Source: Malachius bipustulatus
Taxonomy: Eukaryota; Arthropoda; Insecta; Coleoptera; Melyridae
Assembly (NCBI GenBank): GCA_910589415.1
Contig: OU342638.1
Coordinates: 7,480,014-7,544,013 of the forward strand
Direction of reading: 5' to 3'
Length of the DNA stretch: 64,000 nucleotides
The position numbers were made by a program, and so were the translations under genes. This document shows, one piece after another, positions 21,865 through 32,107 of this stretch. The notes under the pieces were generated by a model that was not told the DNA's origin, ran no database searches, and worked only from the letters and a program-made list of their open reading frames with translations. Position 1 is the stretch's first letter, and each line of letters starts with the position of its first letter.

Positions 21865-22440
21865 CTAAAATAGGTAGGTAGGTACTGAAATTTACAACTT
21901 CTTAGAAAATATAGTTGAGTAAACAATTATGGCGAAATTACTTAAGTACCTGTTAAGAAAAGATTTTGGACCCCTACCGTGAGGATCGTCATTAACGATC
22001 ATTTAACTACCCTTAAATTTGAAGCTTATTTTAGGAAAGTACATACATTATACATACCTACAGTCAAACAATGGGCAATATGAACAGGCAGTGACCTAAT
22101 ATGACATTCATTTTGTGAAAAATAAAGAACAAAATTAAAATTGGACTTCATTTCTTTTATTAGCGTATTTTTATTTTATTATTCGGGGTGTCAATTTGAA
22201 AACTTGCCACCCCCGAAATAACCCTCGAAAAAATCCCGAAACAGATCAATTTTCTAATTTTAATTTATGTTCTATTGAAGTAACATTTTTTATACAGGTG
22301 TTCCTTATTGGCACAGTAATGGCGACATTGTCTATTTTTTTAAATGCGACACCCTGATGTATACAGGGTGGGGCGCGTTGAACACCTCGGTCTGTGTAGC
22401 CTAAATCGTGCACGATTTAAATAAAATTTAAATTGGGTCT
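21865..22440. other. Intergenic
   Basis: AT-rich, with a CACCCTGATGTATACAGGGTG palindrome-like pair near 22350-22368 that is probably a junction of two orphan CAGGGTG ends. No gene. Confidence 0.4.
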
Positions 22441-22588
22441 TATACAGGTCGTAGGGGCGTTACCGAATTGGGCGAAGGATTTTGTTATTTACTAATCCCA
22501 GGGGTCAATTGGGCGAGAAACGAGAAACTAGGGGATTAAAAGAGATAAGCGGACAGACAAGAAATACATGTGTGGCCTTGCTCATATA
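22440..22588. repeat. Family X fragment with two AATTGGGCGA motifs, left half
   Basis: Matches 34410-34555: CCGAATTGGGCGAAGGATTT, then CTAATCCCAGGGGTCAATTG and GAAACTAGGGGATTAAAAGA. It is interrupted at 22588 by the foldback below and resumes at 23226 with TATAGCAGTGTTGCCAGATT, which also matches the 34 kb copy. Confidence 0.75.
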
Positions 22589-23225
22589 CAGGTTGTCCCA
22601 GCTTATTCGAAGCGGTCTCTGTAGGCCAAACGATGGATTTTTTCCAAAAAAATTTTGCAAATTCAAGTACAGGATCACAATGGCCATAATTTAAAATTAT
22701 TTTGGGGTATACAGAGTGTCCCATATGAGAGTGGCATATCAAAGTTATGTTTTTTTAAATGGAATGCTCCTGTGTTATTGCATTTTTAGATTGTCTGAGA
22801 AGAGGAAATAAGATTGGCTTTTACAGTTGGTGTTTAAATTCAGAAGTTTTTGAGTTATAAACAAGTAAAAATCGTAATTTTTCAAGTTCAAGGCCCTGTA
22901 AACCGTTTTCAATGTACAGGGCCTTGAACTTGAAAAATGACGATTTTCACTTGTTTATAACTCAAAAACTTCTGAATTTAAACGCCAACTGTAAAAGCCA
23001 ATTTTATTTTCTCTTCTCGGACATTCTAAAAATGCAATAACATAAGAGCATTCCATTTAAAAAAACATAACTTTGATATGCCACTGTCATATGGGACACT
23101 CTGTATACTCCAAAGTAATTTTAAATTATGGCCATTGTGATTCTGTACTTGAATTTTCAAAAAGTTTTTCGAAAAAGTCCATCGTTTGGCCTACAGAGAC
23201 CGCTTCGAATGAGCTGGGACACCTG
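22589..23225. mobile_element. 637-bp near-perfect palindrome inserted in family X
   Basis: Starts CAGGTTGTCCCAGCTTATTC and ends with its near inverse GAATGAGCTGGGACACCTG. The centre is near 22905 (GGGCCTTGAACTTGAAAAA on both sides). A second set of CAGAGTGTCCCATATGA ends lies symmetrically inside at 22712 and 23103. The uninterrupted site is seen at about 34550 (CATATATATAGCAG), showing insertion at TA with a TA duplication. No coding. Confidence 0.85.
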
Positions 23226-23289
23226 TATATAGCAGTGTTGCCAGATTTATTTTCAATAACTGCTACTTGTTCGACACTAAAAGGTGGCC

Positions 23290-23665
23290 AATGAGAGAAG
23301 TTTTTTATCATTTACTATATTCAAGGAATTGTTGAATAGTAGTAACGAATAATGATTTTCTATTGTTTAGTAACAAAATCATGACCTTTCGTGTTTTCCA
23401 TATTTTCTACTGAAAACTCACCATGTTTTTAAATCTAAGCAATTCCAATGCCAAATATCTCTGGAATTTACTACTTCTAATCAATAAAATTTAAAAATTA
23501 AACTTCTCTTTAATAATACACATTTATTTTCAAAACTAAATCGCAACAATAATAATCATATTTACAATTTTCAATACGTATAGGGTGTTAATGAACACGT
23601 GTGACACACTTGAAGGGCACGTAGGAAATGCAAAAAATAGGTAATATAAAATTTGCTGCAGATAT
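23290..23665. other. Intergenic
   Basis: AT-rich; no gene or structured repeat recognised. Confidence 0.45.
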
Positions 23666-23673
23666 GGGACATG

Positions 23674-24150
23674 CTGCCGTCCTTACTCAAATCATCCTAA
23701 CAGACAAAACATTGAAACTGAGATAATTCAACTTTTACATAAAGTCAAATGCAGTCCACATCTTTTAATATTTATTTTTCAAACTTTGCATGACATCTCA
23801 GCGCATATACATTGTTTTATTATTGATGAATGACAAGGTGTGATTTCACTTTTAACTGAAATATGTATAAAAAAGTGCAGATAGGATGTTATGTCTTAGT
23901 AAATTACATAAAAAGATGGAAAACCGTAAGTAAAGGAAAAATAACTACACCAAATTAATTAAGATTTGTTGTGTAAAAAAGTTTAATGAATAGAATAACA
24001 TATTACATACATTACAACTATTTATGCACTAAATATACATATGAAAATGAAAAGGGATAATTTGTAATGAAAGCGACAAAACGGAAGTGTTTTCTTAGTG
24101 AGAAACTTAACGGTTCAAATTCTTAAACAAATAAAAAAAAAAGTTAACTA
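23674..24150. repeat. Left subterminal region of the CTGCCGTCC element
   Basis: Beyond the terminal repeat it carries ATCATCCTAAC at about 23691 and CAGATAGGATGTTATG at about 23878, matching the motif array at the other end. No gene; the transposon gene ends at 24152. Confidence 0.6.
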
Positions 24151-25732
24151 ATTACACCACATTCAGATCTTCGTCATCATTATTGTTATCAGCATCACAT
24201 ATGGGAATCTGCTCCCAAAATTTGAGACGGTTTTCTGGTATAATTGAGCTCAGTTTTAGGATCAGACTACTTTTTCTCGCTTCTGATATTCCTCTACATA
24301 TCTCTCTAGAATTTGGTTTCGGCACCCCATCCTTGAAATATTTAGCTGTCAAAAAATTTAGTTTGACGAATTCATCGTCAAGAAAGTTGTTTTTGTACCA
24401 CATAACGTTTTCTCCTTTCTTGAAGAGTAAATGGGACATATCTTGCAAATATGGCTTAGGATTAATCCTTTGAATTTTGTACTTAGAAGTAAAATCTTTC
24501 CAGTCATAAAAATCATTGATAGTCATGTCTTTAACGTCAACTTTAGACGAATTTGCATTCTTAACTGCACTTTTAAAATCATCAAAGTCAAAAACTTTCC
24601 GCATTTTTTTTAGCGATTGTTCCACCTGATGGTGGAACGAATCCGCCGACATAAATGTATGTCCTGACTGGAAGTATTTGATTTCCAAATTTTTTAAGGC
24701 AAATTCTGTACAATTGACGGCATAGATAAAAAAACAGAATAACGCCCAATTCTTGTTTTGGGCTGCACAATTGTCCAACCAAATCGTAATATTAGGAACG
24801 TCCCTGTTTTGTAAGAAAAAAGCATTAAATGTTGAGATCAAGTCTTCTTTTTTCCGCCCTTGAATGGCTTCATGCCAAACCACTGCCAAAGGTTTCATGA
24901 ACTTTGTATATTGACCAACTGGTACAAAGGACTCATTGAAGGCGATTACCCTTGGAATGAAAATAACCTCCTTAAACATGTCCGCCCGTGGTAGCATTAT
25001 CACCTAGGATAAAGATTCAAATATAAACTATTTATTTAAAACAATTGTATATTAAATAATTATACCTTTTGTAAGTCACCAGATACCACCAACTTATCAG
25101 GTTCTACTTGCTTCCCATCACTTTGGTATAACTCCCTGGCAGTAACGTATTTTTCCTTGTGTCTCTTCCATAACATACATGATTCGCATTCTTCAATCAA
25201 ATTATTTTTTTGGTGACTAGAAGTATTTGAGTGTAAATTGAATTTTTCACATTCAAAACATTCTTCATTTCCAAGTCTAGCGAATGAGATATTCATTACT
25301 CTAATTTGTTTTCTATACAGCTCGTAAGATATTTTAACATTCGCGTTCTTTTTCTTAAAATCTTTATACATAAGGGTAGCAGATATATCTGCAGGCAGAT
25401 AAAGTTTATTTGGAGCATGCTCCCTCCTATAATGTGATATAACTGGACGAAAAGACTTAATATGTTCCCCTATTAGGGACCTATCAATTTTAGATGGATT
25501 AGGATGGTGCCCGCGTCTATCAATCCTCGGTAAAATAGCTGTAGATGAAGATGAGATGGCGCTGTGTAGCTAAGTTGTGTCGTTTCACTCGCTCCGTTAA
25601 AACTCCTGAAGTTTCAATTTAAAGTGCTGATAGTAATACCATAAACTATACCAGAGTTACAGGAAAGTTTAATAGTATAGTGTGAGATAATAATATATCC
25701 TGGATTCTCGGGGATTTTAGCACAAAATAAAA

Positions 25733-26434
25733 ATGTCGATGACACGATCTGGTAAACAGCGGCAGACAGCGGCAATACTCAACGCAAAAGTAGACCAGAT
25801 TGACTCTACTATTAGACAAGAGCTCACTCAATTAAGGTGTAGTATTAAGAATAGTAGTGAGTCCACTTCACCTAACATAATAATAGAGGAAACAATAAAT
25901 ATCCAAATAGAGAAGTTTGAGAAAGTTGTTTCGGGTTTATTGAATGGTATCAAGGCGGAGATAAGCGAATTCATCATGGCGGCGTCCAAGATTGATGAGC
26001 AACAGAAAGAAATGGAAAGGAAAATGTATTCTAATTATATAGTTGTTCATGGTGTAAAGGAAACCCCTGGTGAGAAACCTATTGAAGTTTTTTGCAACCT
26101 AGCTAAGGGAAATTTAAACATAAATATAAATAAAAACGATATCAGTAACTGTTATCGTATGGGCAAGAAGAGCGATGGTAGTAAGTACTCGAGACTACTA
26201 GTGGTGAAATTTCTGCGACAGTGGGAACGTGATTCCGTGCTCGCTTTGCGGAGAAAATTAAAAGGTACTGGTGTGGTGTTCTCGGAGATGTTATTGAAAT
26301 CGGATTTAAATCTGTATAAGAAGAGCTGTACAAAATATGGCACCAAACAATGTTGGACCTGGAAAGGCTATGTCTATGCATTGATAGACAACAAGAAAAA
26401 GAGGATTCGTAATGAAGATGAAATTGAGTTGTGA
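25733..26434 (+). CDS. LINE ORF1 protein (coiled coil plus RRM-like)
   Basis: 233 codons, open from ATG to TGA. The N-terminal half (residues ~15-105) is rich in heptad-like E/K/I/L spacing (VDQIDSTIRQELTQL, EKFEKVVSGLLNGIKAEIS), which suggests a coiled coil for multimer formation. From ~105 the pattern YIVVHGVKETPGE, ISNCYRMGKK, SRLLVVKF and RRKLKGTGVVFSEML resembles the RNA-binding region of L1-like ORF1 proteins. In the known cycle this protein coats the element RNA. No frame breaks are present. Confidence 0.78.
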   Translation: MSMTRSGKQRQTAAILNAKVDQIDSTIRQELTQLRCSIKNSSESTSPNIIIEETINIQIEKFEKVVSGLLNGIKAEISEFIMAASKIDEQQKEMERKMYSNYIVVHGVKETPGEKPIEVFCNLAKGNLNININKNDISNCYRMGKKSDGSKYSRLLVVKFLRQWERDSVLALRRKLKGTGVVFSEMLLKSDLNLYKKSCTKYGTKQCWTWKGYVYALIDNKKKRIRNEDEIEL

Positions 26435-27003
26435 GTGTACCTACAAATCACATAAAACAGATAATCTACATCTATCTGGGTATGTTTATGGATGTTATCT
26501 TGTGTTTATTTACCTTTTTTTTGGCACGAAGTAAGTTAATTTTATTTAAAAACATTGGAGTGAGTGAATCGTGAGTGAATAAACTCTTCGATACTGATTA
26601 TTTATTATTGCTTTTCTCTTGTTATTTTTTTCAAAATTGTGAAAATTTGTTTACAGTAATTTTGGGTTTAATAGTGTTTGATATCTTGTTATTATTTCGG
26701 AACTATTTGGAGAGGATCTCTACTGAATTTGAGTTTAATTGTTTAAATACTGTATATAAAAACTACCATACCCGTACATACACGGGTACTCACCTAATCG
26801 ATTATTATACTTATTCTGCATTGCGGGGGAAACCTTTGTGTCTGATTTTTAATATCTTTATATTTAATTATTGTATATTTAATCTATCTGATATCTTTGA
26901 TAGCAAAAGCCGCATGTCAATTTGTGTAGGTATGGATATGTAGAGTGTTGATGTATCATGGGTCTTATATTTTATCTCTGTACATAATAGATGAAATGAG
27001 GAC
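26435..27003 (+). other. Inter-ORF spacer of the LINE
   Basis: A hydrophobic 122-codon frame at 26575-26943 has no domain I recognise and a non-ATG start. It is probably not translated. The spacer is unusually long for elements where ORF2 is reached by reinitiation. Confidence 0.4.
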
Positions 27004-29790
27004 ATGAAGGTTGCTCATATAAATGTGAGATCTTTAACTAAAAATTTTATGTATTTCAAGCATCATGTAGAGAGTAATGATCTGGATATTGTGGCGGTCA
27101 CTGAGACTTGGCTTACTGAACAGATCCTAGATGAGACGGTTCATCTTGATGGTTACGTAATCACTAGGAGGGATCGTGTGGATGGCAGACGTGGTGGAGG
27201 AGTTGCCTTCTATATACGTGACACTTTTTCATTTCAATTATTGAATTTTACATCGCAGTTTCGATCTGAACAGATTTGGTTTATCATAGTTATTGATAAA
27301 AAACGTTTTGCAGTGGGAGGCTGGTATAGACCGGGCGACTTTCCGATTAATGACTTCTGCATCGAATTTGAGGATATAATTAATGTTATTTTACTGGAAA
27401 GTGACTATTTGGTCTGTGTTGGAGATTTTAACATTGATTTCATGGATTTGGAGGCTGCTGACACACGTAAGTTAAATGATTTGTTAAACAGTTACGACTT
27501 GCATCAGGTAGTCTCTGAACCTACTAGATTTACAAGTCTCTTAGATTTATGTATCATCTCGCGGGATCTGGAGTTTTCCTGCTCGGTTGTGCATACACCA
27601 GAAATTGCTGACCACGATATGATTGTTTGTGACTTGCCGAAAGTTTACTGCGAAGGTCATGAACATTTTTTGACAATTAGAGACTTTAGGTCGCTTGATT
27701 CTGGCTTGTTACATGAACATCTGCGAATAACACCTTTTAATGTTATGTTTCATATGAACAGTGTAGATGATAAGGTGGAACTCCTTAATAATTATTTGCT
27801 TATCCTTTATGATCTGCACGTCCCCAAAAGAGTTATACGAGTCTCTAAAAATCCTGCACCTTGGTTAACGGATAATGTGAAAGCTATGATGAAATTGAGA
27901 GACAAATCTCTCCTTAAATATAAACGAACAGGAATTAACGAACATTTTCGTACCTATAAAACGCTAAGAAATCAAGTTAACACAGCAATTCGAACGGAAA
28001 AGCAGGTTTTCTTGAGGGATAATATTGGTGGGGGATCTTCTATATGGAAGAAATTTAAAGTATTGGGTGCCACTAAAAAATCAACACCCAATCTTCCGCC
28101 ACAGCTAAAAGATACAAACAGAATTAATGATTACTTTGTACACTCCTACCAGACTGACATGGGAGCTGATGCAGATTTAATAGATTTTTATTCGAATCAT
28201 TTGCATAAACATGCACTAACCTTTGCTTTTCAATATGTAACTGAGGATGATGTATTCAGTCAGTTGCTCTCTATTAAGTCTAATGCAGAAGGTGTGGACG
28301 GCTTGGGGGTGAGATTCCTATTACATTGTTGTCCATACGTTTTGCCCTATATAACTCATATTATTAATTGTTGTATTGAAAGTAACACTTATCCCAATGT
28401 TTGGAAATCCGCTCTTATTACTGCCCTACCGAAATGTAAGAGCCCTGCTACTTTGGATGATTTGCGGCCAATATCTGTCTTATGTGTTTTATCGAAGCTT
28501 ATAGAAAAAATTCTGAATGTTCAGCTTGTAGAGTATTTCAATCGAAATGAGTTATTACCATGCAATCAATCAGGCTTCAGGAAGAACTTCAGTTGTACAA
28601 CTACCCTTCTTCAGGTGACTGATGACATCACAAGAGAGTTAGATGCTGGAAGGCTGACGATTCTAGTTCTTTTGGACTACTCTAAGGCATTCGATAGGGT
28701 GAATCACCAGCTTATGTTAAATATTTTAAAATTCTATGGCCTGTCACCAGGGGCCTTGACATTGATGAGTGCTTTTTTAACGGGCAGAAAGCAAGCCGTT
28801 CGGGTTGGTACCGAATATTCGGAGTTTCTGGATATCCTGTCGGGGGTTCCGCAGGGATCTGTACTCAGTCCTTTGCTCTTTTCTGTGTATGTGTCCAAAT
28901 TAGGTGACTCTATTCGCGAATGCACAACTCATTTTTACGCGGACGATACACAGTTATACTACAGCTTTAATGAAGAGCATGTTGATGAGGCCTGTGGGGC
29001 CATTAACGCGGATCTTGCCAGACTGGAAACCATCTCAAGGAAATATAATTTGCTTGTTAACCCAACGAAGTCCAAGGTACTATTGTTTGGTCATAGGATG
29101 CAGAGAGAGAGAGTTGCAGATAGGGTTGATATTCTGATGGGGACCGAGAGACTGCAGCTTGTTCCGTCAGCTCGTAACCTTGGCCTGGAGATGGATGCAG
29201 ACCTGAACTTTGGGGGTCACATTGGTAAGTGTGTCGGAAAAGCTTTTGGCAACCTTAAAAGTATATATGCACATAAGGAATACTTGAATGCTAGAAACAG
29301 GTTGATTCTGTGTGAGGCTCTTGTGCTGTCTCATTTCAATTTTGCTGATTCAGTATACGGTACCTACATTAGTTCCTCTGCTCGTGATCGAATACAGCGT
29401 GTTCAAAATTGTTGTGTGCGATTTGTTTGTGGACTACGTAAATATGACCATATCTCAGCTCATTTTAATACACTAAATATGTTGAGGATGAATGAAAGGC
29501 GATTCCTTCATACCTGCTATTTATTTCACAGAATTGTTTCTTTGAAAACGCCTCCATACTTGTTCGAAAAGATATCTTTTAGGACGGATGTGCATAATAT
29601 TAATATCAGACGTAAGGACAGCCTAACAATTCCACAGCATAAGACTGCCCAATTTCGGAAATGCTTTTCATTTAAAATTGCAGAATATTACAATCTTTTG
29701 CCAACTGTCCTGAAAGATTTGACACCTGAAGCTTTCAAAAGAAGATTGCGTAAATTGATACATACACGTCAGTTGAATATAGATATATAG
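27004..29790 (+). CDS. LINE ORF2: endonuclease and reverse transcriptase
   Basis: 928 uninterrupted codons. Residues 1-220 form an apurinic-like endonuclease: HINVRSL, TETWL, RGGGVAFYIRD, GDFNIDF and the terminal EIADHDMI. From ~480 the reverse transcriptase follows: LRPISVLCVLSKLIEK, NQSGFRKNFSC, LLDYSKAFDRVNH (motif A), SGVPQGSVLSPLLFS (motif B) and FYADDTQLYYS (motif C with the catalytic D-D). The tail (~750-928) is a thumb-like region without an RNase H domain. Every key residue is present, so the copy may still be active or very young. The antisense frames over it are shadows. Confidence 0.93.
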   Translation: MKVAHINVRSLTKNFMYFKHHVESNDLDIVAVTETWLTEQILDETVHLDGYVITRRDRVDGRRGGGVAFYIRDTFSFQLLNFTSQFRSEQIWFIIVIDKKRFAVGGWYRPGDFPINDFCIEFEDIINVILLESDYLVCVGDFNIDFMDLEAADTRKLNDLLNSYDLHQVVSEPTRFTSLLDLCIISRDLEFSCSVVHTPEIADHDMIVCDLPKVYCEGHEHFLTIRDFRSLDSGLLHEHLRITPFNVMFHMNSVDDKVELLNNYLLILYDLHVPKRVIRVSKNPAPWLTDNVKAMMKLRDKSLLKYKRTGINEHFRTYKTLRNQVNTAIRTEKQVFLRDNIGGGSSIWKKFKVLGATKKSTPNLPPQLKDTNRINDYFVHSYQTDMGADADLIDFYSNHLHKHALTFAFQYVTEDDVFSQLLSIKSNAEGVDGLGVRFLLHCCPYVLPYITHIINCCIESNTYPNVWKSALITALPKCKSPATLDDLRPISVLCVLSKLIEKILNVQLVEYFNRNELLPCNQSGFRKNFSCTTTLLQVTDDITRELDAGRLTILVLLDYSKAFDRVNHQLMLNILKFYGLSPGALTLMSAFLTGRKQAVRVGTEYSEFLDILSGVPQGSVLSPLLFSVYVSKLGDSIRECTTHFYADDTQLYYSFNEEHVDEACGAINADLARLETISRKYNLLVNPTKSKVLLFGHRMQRERVADRVDILMGTERLQLVPSARNLGLEMDADLNFGGHIGKCVGKAFGNLKSIYAHKEYLNARNRLILCEALVLSHFNFADSVYGTYISSSARDRIQRVQNCCVRFVCGLRKYDHISAHFNTLNMLRMNERRFLHTCYLFHRIVSLKTPPYLFEKISFRTDVHNINIRRKDSLTIPQHKTAQFRKCFSFKIAEYYNLLPTVLKDLTPEAFKRRLRKLIHTRQLNIDI

Positions 29791-31332
29791 TTCTTTAGTG
29801 CCATTGTCTCGGGGGCCTCCCATTGAATCCTGGTTTATCCTTGAAATTTGCCTGCTTGTGAGTATCTGGAATATGGATAGATTTTAAGTAGATTTCAATG
29901 GTGAGTAGATTTTTTCTCCATTTTGAATGGTTTAGTTCTAAACGATCAGTACATGTGGTAGTTAATGTTACAGCCATCGGAAATATTTAGATTTTTTTTA
30001 CTGTTATTTAAATGCTAAGGTTGGGTGGAAGAGCAGACCGTGCCGTCTGAATCCTGCCATTTGACCATTGTTATACCCCTCTTTTTATATGTTACGGATG
30101 TATATGTATATTTAATATTTTCTTTCTGGTGTGAAAGGGGATGTAATTAATGGTTAATAAAAACATTATTATTATTAAGTATTTCGAACAGATTTCAGAA
30201 GGCTGTCATTAGAGGAATGAAATCCTAATGTAGCGAGGAGAAACTTTTTGCATACGGCTATTTCTATGCCATTGACATCTTTAAGAAAATATTTAAAAGA
30301 ATATTCTCTCCTTGAACTTCCTCGGGTTGTTTTTCTTCCTTTTTGACACTTTTTTATACATCCAAATAAAAATGTCCTTTGATCAGTATTATTCATTACC
30401 CAGAATTGAGAGTTAATTTCTACTTGCCTTTCAGCATCTATTTTTTTCGAGCACTGTTTTACACATTTTGTGCATGGCAATTTAACAGTATGTGTTTTCA
30501 TCTTCTTTTCTAATTTTTGTTTTTTCCTTTCGGCAAGAGGTGCATCAAATACTTTTCGTTTGCGAATCACCCCTTTTTTAGTATACATTTTTGTTTTTAA
30601 AATTTCACGCATATCAGCAACTTGATTTACTATATTCAATAATATGTTTTTTATCCACACTTCATTTTCTTCAAAAAATGTTTCTTGATTATTGTTTTCT
30701 CTTTGTACCATCACATTTTCTGAAATTGTTTGCAATGTTATATCTGATAAAATAGTCACTCTGGTTGATTTTCTGGATTTCATTTTTTTCTTTTCCTGTA
30801 ATTCTGGTTTTTTGTCTTCATCAAGACAATCATCAAATAATTTTCTCTTGTGAATGATTCTTTTTTTTGGTATGCTTATTTCTTTTAAATTTTCACACAT
30901 ATCAACAACTTGGTTTACTACATCTAATAATAAGTTTTTCACCCACAAAGAATTTTCCTCAAAAATTGTTTGTTGATTGCTGTTTTCTCTTCGGTGTACC
31001 ATGAAATTATTTGAAATTGACCCCAATGATATATCTGATAAAATTATGATTTTCATTGTTTTTTCGGGTTCAACAGGAAATATGAGCTTTTCATTGCCAT
31101 GCGTATTTATATCGTTTGCAATGTTGTTCCCTTGTTCGCAATAATTTTCAAAGTCACTAACGTCCCCCTGATGGCTGCTGGTGGTGCTGGAATTGTCATT
31201 AAACGGTAGATAATCGGGATCATCATTGTCTCTTTTCTGCTTTGATTTCTTATTGTTTTTGAACTTAGCAATTTTTTCTTGCAACACTTTATTTAATGCT
31301 AAGGATACCATTTTCTTACCGCGAGATTCCAT

Positions 31333-31740
31333 TTTCCTAAAATCATAAGCGAGGAAATTTATTAGAATGGGAAATACTAGACATAAATCTGGGTATAAAT
31401 AATTAGTTATTCATATTTTTGATACAAAAATAATGAGTTCTTAACTTATGGACTAAGTAGGTATTTACCTACCTTTTTTACCACTTGACTCCTTACACTA
31501 CACATAAGTTCCTTGTGAACACCACTAATTATTATAATAAATAATCAATAATTTTATATTATATTCTATATTATTTAGATATAATATACTAACAAAACAC
31601 GGAGCACATGGTCACTTACTACCTACTTATACACAATTTTTGTAGGTTAATTGAGGTTAGGTTCTGTAAATTATTTCTTAGCAAAACCAATGTGAGAAAG
31701 ATTTGTTGAAATAAACAACTTATTCTTCGATATAAACTTA
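31333..31740. other. 5' flank of the DUF7869-type gene
   Basis: AT-rich, no coding frame recognised. It would hold the promoter of the minus-strand transposon gene. Confidence 0.4.
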
Positions 31741-32103
31741 GTAAAATCATCCTATCTACAACAAAAATGTGAGATAGGACAATTTTACTTAGCACCTGGT
31801 AACATAGGACGCTTTTATGTAGCAAAGTCCTTACATTGAACAATCTTGTCCATAGTCATAAGAATCAAACAACCCAGTTAGTATTATTTACTTTAGCAAA
31901 TGTCAGATAGGATGTTACCAAGTAGGAAATGTATTCATTTTGTAGATAGGATGATATATTTAGATGAATTTTACCCACTTTAAAAGCAGTTAGGATATTC
32001 TAACTTGGTCAACCAGGTAAACTTGACACCGAGATTCAATAATATACATTTAGGTGAAAATTAAAAAAAAATGTAGATAGGACGATTTAAGTAAGGACGG
32101 CAG
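31741..32103. repeat. Right end of the CTGCCGTCC element with a subterminal motif array
   Basis: The motif GATAGGAYRAT or its inverse occurs at about 31747, 31768, 31804, 31912, 31946, 31990 and 32089, in about 360 bp. The whole stretch is repeated with few differences at 36025-36389. Such arrays are typical of transposase binding sites. Confidence 0.75.
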
Positions 32104-32107
32104 CATG

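Larger units (their letters stand above)
25561..30177 (+). mobile_element. Full-length non-LTR retrotransposon (CR1/jockey group)
   Basis: The element begins near 25561 and has a 5' leader of about 170 bases, two ORFs separated by about 570 bases, and a 3' tail AATAAAAACATTATTATTATT. The ATT-type tail in place of a poly-A tract is common in CR1-like elements. It lies antisense within the transposon gene. No clear target duplication is visible at the edges, so exact ends are uncertain by a few bases. Confidence 0.85.
24152..31332 (-). pseudogene. Transposon gene with zinc clusters and DDE-like domain (DUF7869 type), interrupted by a LINE
   Basis: The N-terminal part (31332-30178, 385 codons) is lysine-rich. 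It contains a ~88-residue tandem duplication (residues ~94-183 and ~191-278) and a Cys cluster CTKCVKQC at ~287-294. At SLLKSVRNT it runs into the 3' end of a LINE. Beyond the LINE, from about 25560, the same frame resumes: TAILPRIDRRGHHPN, then RPVISHYRREHAPNKLYL, then a second zinc-type cluster (C-x2-C ... C-x2-C-x4-H). An intron at 25065-25004 (GTATAATT...CCTAG) joins GDLQK to VIMLPR. The last exon (25003-24152) has IWLDNCAAQNKN and GHTFMSADSFHHQVE. The D of SGDLQK, D of WLDN and D/E of the last motif are candidate catalytic residues. Apart from the LINE I see no frame break. The family name is from memory. Confidence 0.78.
23674..32103 (-). mobile_element. DNA transposon with a DUF7869-type gene, split by a LINE
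   Basis: The left end CTGCCGTCCTTACTCAAATC and the right end, inverse of CTGCCGTCCTTACTTAAATC, form terminal inverted repeats. Each is bordered by CATG (23670-23673 and 32104-32107). A third copy of the right end at 36389 is bordered by different bases, so CATG is a target duplication, not part of the repeat. Subtracting the LINE (about 4.6 kb) leaves about 3.8 kb. It contains one minus-strand gene and arrays of a GATAGGAYRAT motif near the ends. Confidence 0.8.

Noticed and set aside
26575..26943. Hydrophobic 122-codon frame between LINE ORF1 and ORF2
   Set aside because: Non-ATG start, AT-driven composition, no known LINE protein of this kind.
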